The notes: a model not told the origin generated them from the sequence alone. DNA of 64,000 bases from Peptoniphilaceae bacterium (GCA_902363535.1 CABJAE010000004.1:101108-165107), one strand, 5' to 3'. Shown: positions 1 through 8,619, numbered from the stretch's first letter. Program-made: numbers and translations.

Positions 1-216
1 TTCCCGCAGATCCTCTTTAAACACCGATTCCAAATCCGCCATGACTTCTTCCTGAGTGGCGTAGAGAAATTCGAAGAGCATGTCCACGTCCATGGCATAG
101 GCGGCGTTGAAATTTTGGCTTCCTCTGGCGATAAAGCCGTTCTCTTCACTTAAATGGGCGGCAAATCCTCGTTGAAATTCCCTTCGCTCATCTTTCGCTT
201 TGGTCATGAAATCCAT
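1..216 (-). CDS. hsdR: Type I restriction enzyme R subunit, N-terminus only (partial)
   Basis: This is the first 72 codons of a gene that runs off the left edge. The ATG directly abuts the hsdS stop (TAA then ATG) and is preceded by GGGAGGT, so it is translated right after hsdS. The visible protein is polar, with no helicase motif yet. The HsdR call rests mainly on position: third gene after hsdM and hsdS in the same direction, where the ATP-dependent translocase/nuclease subunit is expected. The helicase and nuclease domains would lie outside the window. An unrelated downstream gene cannot be excluded from 72 residues. Confidence 0.65.
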   Translation of the reverse strand, partial: MDFMTKAKDERREFQRGFAAHLSEENGFIARGSQNFNAAYAMDVDMLFEFLYATQEEVMADLESVFKEDLRE

Positions 217-1452
217 TTAGACCTCCCTCTTTCCCGTCACATACTCGTAAATCAGCGACTTCTTATACTCGTCGAGAACGGCTAGCTGCTTACGTTTTAT
301 GGCGATGGTATCGTCGATGGCTTGTGTTTTTTTGTCGAGATAATCAGCTATTTGTCTTTGTTCACCCAAACTTGGAACCGGCGCTTTAATAGCTCCAAAT
401 TCCGTTTCATTAAAAGAACTCCTGAGATTTTTTGACAAATGCAGCAATTCTTTGGTTTCGTCGAGCATCAAATAGAAATAATAGTAATAATCTCGTACAG
501 CCAAGTTGTTCATTACATACTGGCTATATGCGGGACTTGATAATCCATTTTGTTCAATTTTACCTACCGTCCTTGGGGTAACATCGTAATCAAACAAACA
601 CAGTAATAAATTCCCTTCGCTTAAAATCTGATAGCCATCAAAGCTTGTCGGAAATTTTCCCCCACCTTCTAAATCTCTGACTATGACACCTTTTTTTGTC
701 AATGATAAAATTGGTTCTCCCTCATATTTGCTCTTAATTATTTTAACCTTTTCCATCAGGTACTTATTTGGCAAAACCTTCCATTGCTCGGGGATTTCCC
801 CGATCCAAGGGAACCCCGAGTCCTTCATTTCCGCATTTTTATCCAGCCCCTTGGTCACCGCCTCGGTAATCACCGACTTCTTGTATGCTTCCAGAACGGA
901 TAACTGATTCTCTATAATGGCTATGTCATCGTTGATAGATCCACACTTCTCGTCTAAGTGATTCGCTATTATTACTTGCTCTTGTATTGGAGGCACCGTT
1001 AAAGTTTGTTCCCTTACTTCTTGCCACGATGTTCTAGGCATTTTTACTCCATAAGTCATACTATTGACGAAATCGATAAATTTATGAGATAAAAGCAAAT
1101 ATTTGTAATACTTATTATACTGCTCTTCATTAAACTTTATCCTTATCAATTCGCTAGTGCAAAAACCTCTTTGTTCAGCTAAGAAACCTTTGGCTAAATA
1201 GGGTCTCAGTTTAGAAAATAAAAAGTCGCCTTTTTCAAAAATCGGTGTTTCACATTCGTCGTAATCTACGTCTTGACCTATAATGTTGCCGTTAAAAGAG
1301 TCCACGTGTTCCAGACCTATGAATCGCTCACCTTTTTTATAAATAGCGGTCTCATTTTTAGAAGCGCCTATATATTTTAATTTCTCAACTTCCCAATCCT
1401 CCGGTATTTTGCCGATCCATTCCACGCCGGAATCTTTCATTTTCCGCACCAC
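217..1452 (-). CDS. hsdS: Type I restriction-modification specificity subunit
   Basis: HsdS is the DNA-recognition subunit that directs the HsdM2S methylase and the HsdR nuclease. The 411-residue protein has the classical two-fold layout. Each half starts with a related block (MKDSGVEWIGKIPEDW near residue 5, MKDSGFPWIGEIPEQW near residue 210). Each target-recognition domain is followed by a conserved helix block (EAYKKSVITEAVTKGL and DEYKKSLIYEYVTG). A GTG start at 1452 is chosen because GAGGAGG, inside the end of hsdM, lies six bases upstream; an in-frame ATG at 1440 is badly spaced. The target sequence cannot be read from the protein. Confidence 0.93.
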   Translation of the reverse strand: MVRKMKDSGVEWIGKIPEDWEVEKLKYIGASKNETAIYKKGERFIGLEHVDSFNGNIIGQDVDYDECETPIFEKGDFLFSKLRPYLAKGFLAEQRGFCTSELIRIKFNEEQYNKYYKYLLLSHKFIDFVNSMTYGVKMPRTSWQEVREQTLTVPPIQEQVIIANHLDEKCGSINDDIAIIENQLSVLEAYKKSVITEAVTKGLDKNAEMKDSGFPWIGEIPEQWKVLPNKYLMEKVKIIKSKYEGEPILSLTKKGVIVRDLEGGGKFPTSFDGYQILSEGNLLLCLFDYDVTPRTVGKIEQNGLSSPAYSQYVMNNLAVRDYYYYFYLMLDETKELLHLSKNLRSSFNETEFGAIKAPVPSLGEQRQIADYLDKKTQAIDDTIAIKRKQLAVLDEYKKSLIYEYVTGKREV

Positions 1453-1453
1453 G

Positions 1454-3556
1454 CTACACCTCCTCGAATAGGTCTTTCACCTTTTCGTTGACCATCTCTT
1501 CCAGTGCCAAGAATTCCTCGGCCAATTCCTCGGAGGGGCGAAGCGCTTCGTATTTATAGAAGTAGCGGGTAAAGGGGATCTCGGCGCCGCTTTTAATCCG
1601 CGGCGTCTTGGCAGTGAGATCTTCTTCGAAAAAGGCCTTGGCGTCGGGAATATGGGGCAGCACTTCCCGGGCCATGTAGTCTTCCACATCTTCCTGGATG
1701 TTGACGATCTCCGTGTCTTTCGTGTCCTCGTCGTAAAGGATATTTCCCTCCTTGTCCAATTGAATTTCCGCTTCCTTGTCCATGACGGAAAGGCCGTCGA
1801 GAATTTTCGTCAATTGCGCCTTAGGCAGGGCCACGGGCTTTAATAGATCCTGCAAGAAAGGTTCGAAAGCTTCTTTCGATAGGAATTTTTCTTCGGAGAC
1901 GTGGGCCTCCAACAGGCGGAAGATTTCGTCGTAGACTTCTTTGTTTTCTTCGTATTTCTTTAAATTCTTCGCCTCGGTTTTCTTCAAGGCTTCGCCGGAT
2001 TCCGACTTTTCTGCCAGCTCCTCGTGTTTCCTGGGATCGTAGAAGCTGTTTAGCGCCCCGGACGCCGCCAAGGCCTCGATCCGCTCGTCGCTTACGGCAT
2101 AGGCCCGTTGCAGGGGCTGCATCACCGTGTATTCCCGGTAGATAAATTCTTCGTTGTCGTGGATTTGGCTGCGCTCGTTTTCTTCAAAGGCGGCGTAGAG
2201 CTCCGTAATGGCTTGTCGATCGGCGGCAGTAAATTCCCTCCGCTTGTTGCCCAAAGATTTTCTCAGGGGATGATAGATTTCCGTGGCGTCGATGAGTTGA
2301 ATTTTGCCCCGTCGCTCCGCCCGCTTGTTCTTGGAAAGGATCCACACATAAGTAGCGATGCCCGTATTGTAAAAGAGGTCCGTAGGCATGGCGATTATGG
2401 CTTCGATGAGGTCGCCTTCCAAGAGGCGGCGGCGAATTTGGCTTTCTCCCGAGGAGACGCCGCCGTTAAAGAGGGGGGAGCCGTTGGTAATGATGGCACC
2501 GCGGCCCACAACATCGTCCATTTTGTTTAATGCCGACTGCATAAAGAGGAGCTGGGAATCGCCCCCGGCGGGAAGCCCCGCCGGCCAGCGGGATTTTTCC
2601 CCTTTGGCGTAGTCTTCCATGACGGCATCTTCCTGGCCGATTTTTGCATCGGCGCCTTTCCAGGGCGTGCCGAAGGGCGGGTTTTCCAGCACGAAGCGCA
2701 TTTTCGTGTCTTTGAAGCAGTCTTCCTTAAAAGTGTCGGCGTGTTTGAAATAAGACGCGTCCTGATTTTTAATGAGCATTTCCGCCAAGCCCACGGCGTA
2801 GGATTGACCCATAAGTTCCTGGCCGAAGAGGCGTATGTCCGCCGAGGGATTCAGTTGTTTTAAGTGGCTGTAGGCGGTAGAGAGCATGCCGCCGGTCCCG
2901 CAGGCTTGATCCAGTATGGTAATGACTTTACCTTCGTCGAAGACGTCGTCGGTGCCTTCTGCCGTGAGCACGGAGACCATCATTTTTATAATGTCTCGGC
3001 CCGTGTAAAATTGCCCGGCCTCCACATTTTGGTAGAAGCGGCCGATGAGGTTTTCAAATATGTAGCCCATTTTAATGGAATCGAAGGTTTCTTCGGAAAG
3101 ATCGATCTCCGAAAAAGCTTTGATCACGTTAAAGAGGCAATTCTCCTTGTCCATCTTTTCGATATGGGATGTGATCGAAAGTTCGTTGAGGATGTCCTGC
3201 ACATTGGCGGAGAAGCCGTCGATGTAGGCCTTAAAGTTTGCCGCGATGTGATCCGGGTCGTTGCACAGCTCTTTCAGATTGTAGCGAGAAGTGTTGTAAA
3301 ATTGCTTTCCGGCGATGCGGGCGAGGGCGCGGGCCGGGTAGGCTTTGTTTCCTTCGTAGGTTGCCACCACTTTGTCTTTCGTCGGCTCAAGCACGCATTC
3401 GAAGCGGCGGATGACGGTCATGGGAATGATGACGTCGCCGTATTTGTCGGGCATGTACGCGCCGCGAAGTTTATTGGCGATGGACCAAATAAAATTCGCT
3501 TCCTGAGTAATGTCCACGGATTCGTCTTCCATGGTGGTAAATAAATTGTCTTCCAT
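1454..3556 (-). CDS. hsdM: Type I restriction-modification N6-adenine methyltransferase subunit
   Basis: HsdM methylates adenine in the target chosen by HsdS and is needed for both modification and restriction. The 700-residue protein shows the HsdM order: N-terminal helical domain, FYTGRDIIKMM before the catalytic core, SAM-binding motif I (DQACGTGGM), and catalytic motif IV NPPF (NPPFGTPWKG). An acidic C-terminal extension follows. The start at 3556 is preferred over one nine codons upstream because AGGAGG sits six bases before it. hsdM leads the operon, with hsdS two bases away, so modification is made first. It is longer than the common HsdM of about 500 residues, mainly through the C-terminal extension. 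Confidence 0.95.
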   Translation of the reverse strand: MEDNLFTTMEDESVDITQEANFIWSIANKLRGAYMPDKYGDVIIPMTVIRRFECVLEPTKDKVVATYEGNKAYPARALARIAGKQFYNTSRYNLKELCNDPDHIAANFKAYIDGFSANVQDILNELSITSHIEKMDKENCLFNVIKAFSEIDLSEETFDSIKMGYIFENLIGRFYQNVEAGQFYTGRDIIKMMVSVLTAEGTDDVFDEGKVITILDQACGTGGMLSTAYSHLKQLNPSADIRLFGQELMGQSYAVGLAEMLIKNQDASYFKHADTFKEDCFKDTKMRFVLENPPFGTPWKGADAKIGQEDAVMEDYAKGEKSRWPAGLPAGGDSQLLFMQSALNKMDDVVGRGAIITNGSPLFNGGVSSGESQIRRRLLEGDLIEAIIAMPTDLFYNTGIATYVWILSKNKRAERRGKIQLIDATEIYHPLRKSLGNKRREFTAADRQAITELYAAFEENERSQIHDNEEFIYREYTVMQPLQRAYAVSDERIEALAASGALNSFYDPRKHEELAEKSESGEALKKTEAKNLKKYEENKEVYDEIFRLLEAHVSEEKFLSKEAFEPFLQDLLKPVALPKAQLTKILDGLSVMDKEAEIQLDKEGNILYDEDTKDTEIVNIQEDVEDYMAREVLPHIPDAKAFFEEDLTAKTPRIKSGAEIPFTRYFYKYEALRPSEELAEEFLALEEMVNEKVKDLFEEV

Positions 3557-3675
3557 TTCCGTCCTCCTGCTCTTGTCTTTCATCTATTTCAATGGTTGAT
3601 GGCATACGATTTCATTTTAATTTTAACATAGACTTCCAGATAGAAGAACATCAAATCCGCCACGCTCTCGCCCTA

Positions 3676-3705
3676 CAAAAAATCCACCGGGTTTCCCCGA
3701 TGGAT
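3676..3705 (-). terminator. Rho-independent terminator of the 147-residue gene
   Basis: On the minus strand a perfect 10-bp stem (ATCCATCGGG/CCCGGTGGAT, one G-T pair) with a GAAA loop is followed by six T. It lies directly after the stop codon at 3708 and separates this gene from the hsd operon. Confidence 0.9.
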
Positions 3706-3707
3706 GC

Positions 3708-4151
3708 TTATTTCTCCCTTACCCGGTAGATGAAATCGCCGCGGTAAAAGATGTCCATATAGATTTCCAAAGCCTCGTCGCCGCGGCTCAGGAAGCCGGT
3801 GATGAAGCAGTTTTTATAGCCGTGGTAGGTGCTCATGATGTCCATGGCCTTGAATTTTGAATGGAAGGCGTCGTAAAAAGTGGTGAGGGTCATTTTTTCG
3901 CCGACGAAGCTTCCCACATTGCCCGTCAAGACGTTTTTGTATTCCATGATATAAATATAGGAATCTTCCGCCGACACGCCGGTGATGACGACCTCCCCGT
4001 CCACCATGGCATCGGCGGCGGTGTCCACGAAGCCGTATTGGGGCAGGAGGCGCAGCTCGCCGCTGTCGTAATCGTAGTCCATGGCGATGATGTGGGCGTC
4101 GTGGAGGCTAAAGCGGTCCCCTGTGTCTTTTGTTTTCTTGTAGTCGGTCAT
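3708..4151 (-). CDS. Hypothetical protein, 147 residues
   Basis: No family is recognised. The protein is acidic, soluble-looking and without signal peptide or membrane segment. It carries a DYDYDSGELRL stretch and alternating beta-like segments, ending in IYMDIFYRGDFIYRVREK. A good Shine-Dalgarno (AAAGGAG) precedes the ATG and its own terminator follows, so it appears to be a real monocistronic gene. Nothing in the neighbourhood (hsd operon, sortase-adhesin pair) points to a function. Confidence 0.75.
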   Translation of the reverse strand: MTDYKKTKDTGDRFSLHDAHIIAMDYDYDSGELRLLPQYGFVDTAADAMVDGEVVITGVSAEDSYIYIMEYKNVLTGNVGSFVGEKMTLTTFYDAFHSKFKAMDIMSTYHGYKNCFITGFLSRGDEALEIYMDIFYRGDFIYRVREK

Positions 4152-4268
4152 GTCGTCTCCTTTGTTACCTACACCGGTCGGGCGAATAGGCGCGTTGCGC
4201 GCACAGGCCTTGTTTGCGGCCGTTGCTTTCGCCGCCTATGTCCGTGTCTCTCTTTTTCTTTCCCCACG

Positions 4269-4301
4269 TAAAACAGCCACAGAGGCGTTCTCCGTGGCTG
4301 T
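4269..4301 (-). terminator. Terminator of the adhesin-sortase operon
   Basis: A 12-bp stem (ACAGCCACGGAG/CTCTGTGGCTGT, one G-T pair) with an AACGC loop and a short T run follows the sortase stop codon on the minus strand. Confidence 0.85.
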
Positions 4302-4306
4302 ATTCC

Positions 4307-4975
4307 TTACAGATCTCTGATTCCCACCAGTTCCGATTTCACCAAGAGGCGCTTGTTATTTTTCGGATAGGGGTGGCAGCTCATGAGGTAGAGCTTGGTC
4401 TTGTCCTCTTCGCGAATGAAGCGGCTCCAGTCGTCGGGCTCCACCACCTCATCGCCCATGACTTTGTAGTAGAGGACCTGTTTGCGGGTGGTGATTTTTA
4501 TTTCGTCGCCGGGCTCCAGTTTGTTGATGTGCAAAAAGAAATCCAGTCCCTTGCCCGATCCCCGATGGCCGGCCAAGACGGTGATGGTGTTTTTCGACCT
4601 GCTCGGCGGATCCGTGGTTTTCACCACGCCGACGCCGAGGAGCAGATTTTTTTTGCTCGTGTTGTCGAATATGGGGAGCACCACGTCGATTTTGTCGATG
4701 CGGATCACGCCCAGGGCGTTTTCGTAGGTGATGGCGTCTTCCTGAAGGGATTTCGCCGCACCGGCATCTTTTTCGGCAGCTGCCGGCTTTTTGGCAGCGG
4801 CTTTTTTCTTGCTCGCCTCTTTCAGCATGGCTTCTTCCATGGCCAGGGCGACCTTTTTCTGCTTTTCATTTTTTAAATGCACCTTTACGGGAATCGCCGC
4901 CCCGATAAGGAGAAGGGAAATCCCCAGAAGTATCAGGAATTTCCCTTGTCTGTTTTTGTGTTTACTTGACTTCAT
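4307..4975 (-). CDS. Sortase (LPXTG transpeptidase)
   Basis: Sortases cut LPXTG-type signals and attach surface proteins to the cell wall. The 222-residue protein has an N-terminal membrane anchor (about residues 12-30), a charged Lys/Ala-rich linker (40-75) and a sortase barrel. The catalytic set is visible: His137 in LAGHRG, Cys200 in LMSCHP and Arg209 in KNNKRLL. The start codon lies inside the end of the upstream adhesin gene (14-bp overlap), so the two are translationally coupled and the adhesin is the obvious substrate. The class is uncertain: topology suits class A, while the spacing around Cys and Arg also resembles class C. Confidence 0.93.
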   Translation of the reverse strand: MKSSKHKNRQGKFLILLGISLLLIGAAIPVKVHLKNEKQKKVALAMEEAMLKEASKKKAAAKKPAAAEKDAGAAKSLQEDAITYENALGVIRIDKIDVVLPIFDNTSKKNLLLGVGVVKTTDPPSRSKNTITVLAGHRGSGKGLDFFLHINKLEPGDEIKITTRKQVLYYKVMGDEVVEPDDWSRFIREEDKTKLYLMSCHPYPKNNKRLLVKSELVGIRDL

Positions 4976-7346
4976 CGACGGATTCTCTCCGTTTTTTAAT
5001 GCCGATGCCGAGGATCACCGCGCCCACTGCGGCGAGGCCCACGGCGTAGAACACGGGGCTGATGCCGTCGCCGGTCTTGGGCAAACGGCCGTTGCTCGCT
5101 GCGGCGGTGGTGCCGCTCGTGCGCGTGCCCGTCGCGGAGACGGGATCGCCGTAGACGACGATTCTGCCGTCTTTTGCGGTGACGGTGTCGCCGGATTGGA
5201 GCTTGCCCAGGGTAATGCTGCCGTCGCGATTTACGGCAAAGTTAAAGTCGCGGGCCAGTTGATAGCCTTGGGGCGCCGTCTTCGTGTGGAAGCGGTAGCT
5301 GCCCGGTTGCAATTGGGTCTTGTAGCCCGTGTTGGAGGTGGTCCAGCTTTCGAGCAGTTTGCCGTTTTGGTAAATTTCCACGACAGCGCCTTCCAGGAGG
5401 GTGCCGTCTTTTTTCGCCACGTCGAATTCAACCCAGTGGTTTTTGGCTTGGGCTTTCTTGTCGGTGGTCGGTTTCTTTTGATTGTTTTGTCCCGGTTTTT
5501 CCTCGGGCTTCTTGTTGGGATCTTCCTCGAGCTTGCCGCCCGCTTCGCCGACGCAGATGTGGCCGCCTTCTTTCAGTTTCACCATTTCGCCTAATTGAAT
5601 GCCGCGGAGGACGATGGAACCGTCGGTTTTCACTTCGAATTCAAAGTCTTTGGCGATTTTGTGACCCAAGACGACAGCGGCTTCGTGGTATCTGTAGACG
5701 CCGGCTTCCAGTTCCAGCTTGTGGTGGTCGGATCCGCTCTTCCAGGAGTCGATTTTGGTTCCGTCTTTGTAGATTTCGATTTCGACTCCGAGAAGGATTT
5801 TGCCGAGGGAATCGACTCTTGAGAAAGTGACGACGCGCTTGGCGCTTTTGCTGACAAGGGCCAATTCTTGATAGGAGCCTAAATTGGTCAGGCCGTAGCT
5901 GGCATCGACGATTCGTTGGTCTTCCACGGTAAAGCGAATGGGCTCTGCGGCAGAATGGCCGGTGGTTTGCGAGAATTCGTAGACGCCGTCGGCGAAATCG
6001 GAAATGTTAATTCCCTTCGCGTTCTTTTCGCTAAACCATTTGATTGTCCTGCCTGCGCTGTCTTTAATTTGCAGTTCCCGCCCGATGATGTCCTTGCCGT
6101 TGCTGTCCTTTAGTCTGAAGAAAAATTGCTTTTCAATCGGCTCCGCTTTTAGGAACAGGGTTTCGTTGCCGTCTTTGGTTTCCAGATATTCTTTATCCGC
6201 TTCGGCAGGTACGACTTTACCATCCTCTTTGATTTCAAATTTGATGGTGTCTTTTTCAAGCTTATAGCCCTCGGGCAACTTGGTAACGATCAGTTCATAT
6301 TCGCCCTTATCCCGCGGCAATTCAGTAGGCTGATCCTTCGTTACAAATGTTCCATCAAACGTCTTACCGTCTTGTTTTATTATGACATTTGCTCCGGACA
6401 ATTCCTTGCCGTCGATGCCGCGAAGACTGAAGAAGAGTTTGCCCGTTTCTTTTTTAGCTTCAAGAATCAAATATTGATCATTGTCGCTGTCACTGGTCTT
6501 TAATCTGTCGGACTTGGTGCTGATTTTTCCGTCTTTATCAATCGTAAATTCAATGGGATCGGCTTGCTCGTAGCCTTTAGGTGTTTCACTTTGTAAAAGA
6601 AAATAGTCTCCGGGGTCCAATATATAGACCTTAAAACCTTCGCCGCTAGGCCATTCATGTAGCGCTGCCTCTTTGCCTTTTTCCTTAATTTGCAACGTCG
6701 CGCCGGCTACTTGTTTTCCGTCCTTGTCCTCTATACCGTAGAAAGTTTTACCATCTTTTTTTGCTGCTTCTATAACCAGCATATTTTTTCCATCGAATTC
6801 TCCTAAATTCTTATCGGCACCTTCGACTTTTCCATCAGCGGTAACTGTAAAGTCTATAGGTTCGCCTGACTTGTATCCCCTGATGGGAACCTCTTGCAGG
6901 AATTTGTAATTCCCTGCCGCCAAGCTACGTTTAGTCGGTGTTCTTCCGCTCGACCATGGCTTTAGATTAGAACGATCTTTTTCATCTACGACGAGCAGTG
7001 TAGCACCGTCTAGGTAATCACCATCTTTGTTACGTACAGCAAAGTAAATATCAAACGTCTCTTTCTTTTCCGGGTCCGGCGTCTCATCCTTCCCTTTGGG
7101 TTCCGGTGCCTTCATCATCTTTCTCTTACCGGCTCCTACCCTTTCTTCGTCGGGTTTATCCTCTTTTACAGAAAACAGACTCTTTACGGCCGCTAAAGGT
7201 TTCCTACGCCGCTTCGACTTTTCCACAGACACAGTGGCCGTCTTATTTGACGATGCATTCGCCTGCTTGCTCGCCGCCATCGTCGGGGCCACGGTGGCAA
7301 AAACAAAAGTCATGGCTAACAGTAGAGCTGTTAATTTTCTCTTCAT
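4962..7346 (-). CDS. LPXTG surface adhesin with six SpaA/Cna-B-like repeats
   Basis: A 794-residue cell-wall protein. It has a signal peptide (MKRKLTALLLAMTFVFATVA), a basic Pro/Lys-rich linker, and about six related beta-sandwich units of 80-100 residues. Each unit opens like FYGIEDKDGKQVAGA or VEFDVAKKDGTLLEGA and contains a PxGY turn, as in SpaA/prealbumin-like Cna-B stalk modules. An EDPNKKPEEKPG spacer precedes the last unit. It ends with the sorting signal LPKTG (755-759), a hydrophobic span and KKRR. The start at 7346 is preferred over one 33 codons upstream because AGAAGGAG precedes it and the signal peptide begins there. The adjacent sortase is the likely partner. Pilin or adhesin role is inferred. 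Confidence 0.93.
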   Translation of the reverse strand: MKRKLTALLLAMTFVFATVAPTMAASKQANASSNKTATVSVEKSKRRRKPLAAVKSLFSVKEDKPDEERVGAGKRKMMKAPEPKGKDETPDPEKKETFDIYFAVRNKDGDYLDGATLLVVDEKDRSNLKPWSSGRTPTKRSLAAGNYKFLQEVPIRGYKSGEPIDFTVTADGKVEGADKNLGEFDGKNMLVIEAAKKDGKTFYGIEDKDGKQVAGATLQIKEKGKEAALHEWPSGEGFKVYILDPGDYFLLQSETPKGYEQADPIEFTIDKDGKISTKSDRLKTSDSDNDQYLILEAKKETGKLFFSLRGIDGKELSGANVIIKQDGKTFDGTFVTKDQPTELPRDKGEYELIVTKLPEGYKLEKDTIKFEIKEDGKVVPAEADKEYLETKDGNETLFLKAEPIEKQFFFRLKDSNGKDIIGRELQIKDSAGRTIKWFSEKNAKGINISDFADGVYEFSQTTGHSAAEPIRFTVEDQRIVDASYGLTNLGSYQELALVSKSAKRVVTFSRVDSLGKILLGVEIEIYKDGTKIDSWKSGSDHHKLELEAGVYRYHEAAVVLGHKIAKDFEFEVKTDGSIVLRGIQLGEMVKLKEGGHICVGEAGGKLEEDPNKKPEEKPGQNNQKKPTTDKKAQAKNHWVEFDVAKKDGTLLEGAVVEIYQNGKLLESWTTSNTGYKTQLQPGSYRFHTKTAPQGYQLARDFNFAVNRDGSITLGKLQSGDTVTAKDGRIVVYGDPVSATGTRTSGTTAAASNGRLPKTGDGISPVFYAVGLAAVGAVILGIGIKKRRESVDEVK

Positions 7347-7512
7347 TTCGTCACTCCTTCTAAAACAACTAAGGCTCGAGAATGCCGGTCGAAACGGTTT
7401 CCATGGGCGCAGTGCTATGTACATGCTCCGCTCCGCGATCCGCACTAATCGAAAAGGACAATCCTTCTATAATCAAATAAAGCCTTTTTCCAAATTCATC
7501 TCGGTTGCCCTT

Positions 7513-7521
7513 ATTATATCA
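7513..7521 (-). promoter_or_regulatory. Extended -10 promoter element of the adhesin-sortase operon
   Basis: On the minus strand TGATATAAT (extended -10, TATAAT at 7513-7518) lies about 165 bp before the adhesin ATG. No clear -35 is seen. The long leader has no obvious riboswitch. Confidence 0.6.
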
Positions 7522-7627
7522 CGATTTATTTATCTTATGTGTATAAATGCCATATTCCTTCCCTTATCCGCGTTTCCCCTTCCGGGCGGCAATTTTTGCA
7601 ATCGTCTCCCTTTTTCTTTTCGGGCAT

Positions 7628-7652
7628 AAAAAAACGCACCCTTTCAGGTGCG
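7628..7652 (-). terminator. Terminator after tRNA-Val
   Basis: On the minus strand a stem CGCACC/GGTGCG with a six-base loop is followed by seven T, five bases past the tRNA CCA end. Confidence 0.9.
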
Positions 7653-7657
7653 CAATT

Positions 7658-7733
7658 TGGTGGACAGTACTGGACTTGAACCAGCGACCCCTACGATGTC
7701 AACGTAGTGCTCTACCAACTGAGCTAACTCTCC
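7658..7733 (-). tRNA. tRNA-Val (anticodon GAC), CCA encoded
   Basis: A 76-nt cloverleaf on the minus strand. D stem is GCTC/GAGC. The anticodon stem CTACG/CGTAG holds loop TTGACAT, so the anticodon is GAC, reading GUC and GUU valine codons. The T arm is GCTGG-TTCAAGT-CCAGT, and the 3' end is ACCA, encoded. The acceptor stem GGAGAGT/ACTGTCC pairs except for G4 opposite G69, an unusual internal mismatch. It has its own promoter and terminator, so it is a single-gene transcript. Confidence 0.95.
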
Positions 7734-7753
7734 AAACCGTTTCGGTAGCTATT

Positions 7754-7782
7754 AGTATACCAAGCTTTTACAAAAATGGCAA
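7754..7782 (-). promoter_or_regulatory. Promoter of tRNA-Val
   Basis: TTGCCA, a 17-bp spacer and TATACT on the minus strand, about 20 bp before the tRNA 5' end. Confidence 0.8.
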
Positions 7783-7826
7783 GAGAATTTTACAGCGTTA
7801 TTTTCCCTTAAGCAGAAGGGCCATTT

Positions 7827-8122
7827 TCATTCTTCCCTCGCTTCCACAGAATGAAGGCCCCCTTTTTCAAAGTAAATCATATCTCCGGCCTTCAATATGT
7901 GTGCGGTTTCTTCGTAAACGACATTTGGCTCCCCTTCTAAGGAGATGAGCATGGCATCGCCCGGCGCTCGGTGTAGACTAAATTTTTCCCCGCCGTCAAA
8001 GGCCATCACAATTAGTTTCATGCCTCCATTGCAGGCGATTTCTTTTTGAGGACGGTGTTCGCTTGGTAGTGGACGCATTCTTTTAGTGTAGCGACGTCGC
8101 CGCCGTGAAATAACATATTCAT
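7827..8122 (-). pseudogene. Cupin-domain protein interrupted by a -1 frameshift
   Basis: Two overlapping frames together make one small cupin. The first starts at 8122 (MNMLFHGGDVATLKECVHYQ) and closes after about 34 codons. The second frame supplies the cupin core with HRAPGDAML and ILKAGDMIYFEKGGLHS. The frames meet at an A5 run (CTC AAA AAG AAA); one extra A would join them. The start overlaps the DUF488 stop as ATGA, so the pair was built for translational coupling. I take it as a disrupted gene. A sequencing error, or -1 slippage on C-AAA-AAG, are alternatives. Intact relatives are small one-domain cupins of about 100 residues, often metal-binding. Confidence 0.7.
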
Positions 8123-8517
8123 GGTTTCACCTTTTCATTTAACGCTTCTTCCACCCATGCTTTTAATACACGGGCGTGATTGATTTTTTCACTCTTGGCA
8201 CCGTAAACCAAGGTGACGGACCCATGGCGCAGGCCGTCGATGACGGATTGGCGCCACGCTTTCGCCTCTTCCGATCCATTCAGTTCTTCGAGGTACTTGT
8301 CGGTAAATTCCGTAAAGCGGTCTTCCCTGTGATCAAACCATTTTCTGAGTCCCGTGGAGGGGCACACTTCCTTCGCCCAACTGTCGAGATTCGCCCGCTC
8401 TTTGCTTACGCCTCGCGGCCAATAGCGATCCACGAGAATCCGCGCCCCGTCGTCGGGATCCGCCTTTTCGTAAGCTCGTTTTATTTTTATAGGATACATT
8501 ATCATCACCAAGTTCAT
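8119..8517 (-). CDS. DUF488 family protein (YeaO-like)
   Basis: A 132-residue protein with the family hallmarks: RILVDRYWPRGVSKE near residue 25, LRKWFDHREDRFTEF in the middle and VTLVYGAKSEKINHA near the end. The molecular role of the family is not established. The start is uncertain: ATG codons at 8517, 8505 and 8499 are all in frame and none has a strong Shine-Dalgarno. The stop overlaps the start of the broken cupin gene by ATGA, so the two form a small operon. Confidence 0.85.
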   Translation of the reverse strand: MNLVMIMYPIKIKRAYEKADPDDGARILVDRYWPRGVSKERANLDSWAKEVCPSTGLRKWFDHREDRFTEFTDKYLEELNGSEEAKAWRQSVIDGLRHGSVTLVYGAKSEKINHARVLKAWVEEALNEKVKP

Positions 8518-8588
8518 ACTAGTTCTTTTTTAAAACCTATGCCGTATCATTTGTTACACTACTTCCCGGCGGATGGCGTCAGTTCCAC

Positions 8589-8619
8589 AAAAAAAGCCCC
8601 TACCCATGGGGTAAGAGCT
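8589..8619 (-). terminator. Terminator of the bcd-etfB-etfA operon
   Basis: On the minus strand a stem AGCTCTTACCC/GGGTAGGGGCT around a CAT loop is followed by seven T, just after the etfA stop. Confidence 0.9.

Noticed and set aside
2108..3544. Long open frames on the plus strand opposite hsdM
   Set aside because: GC-rich third positions of hsdM open the complementary frames; hsdM carries clear family motifs and these do not.
7547..7948. Open frame of 133 codons across the tRNA-Val gene and its flanks (plus strand)
   Set aside because: It is the well-known false frame antisense to a tRNA (LDLNQRPLRC-type peptide) and has no ribosome site.
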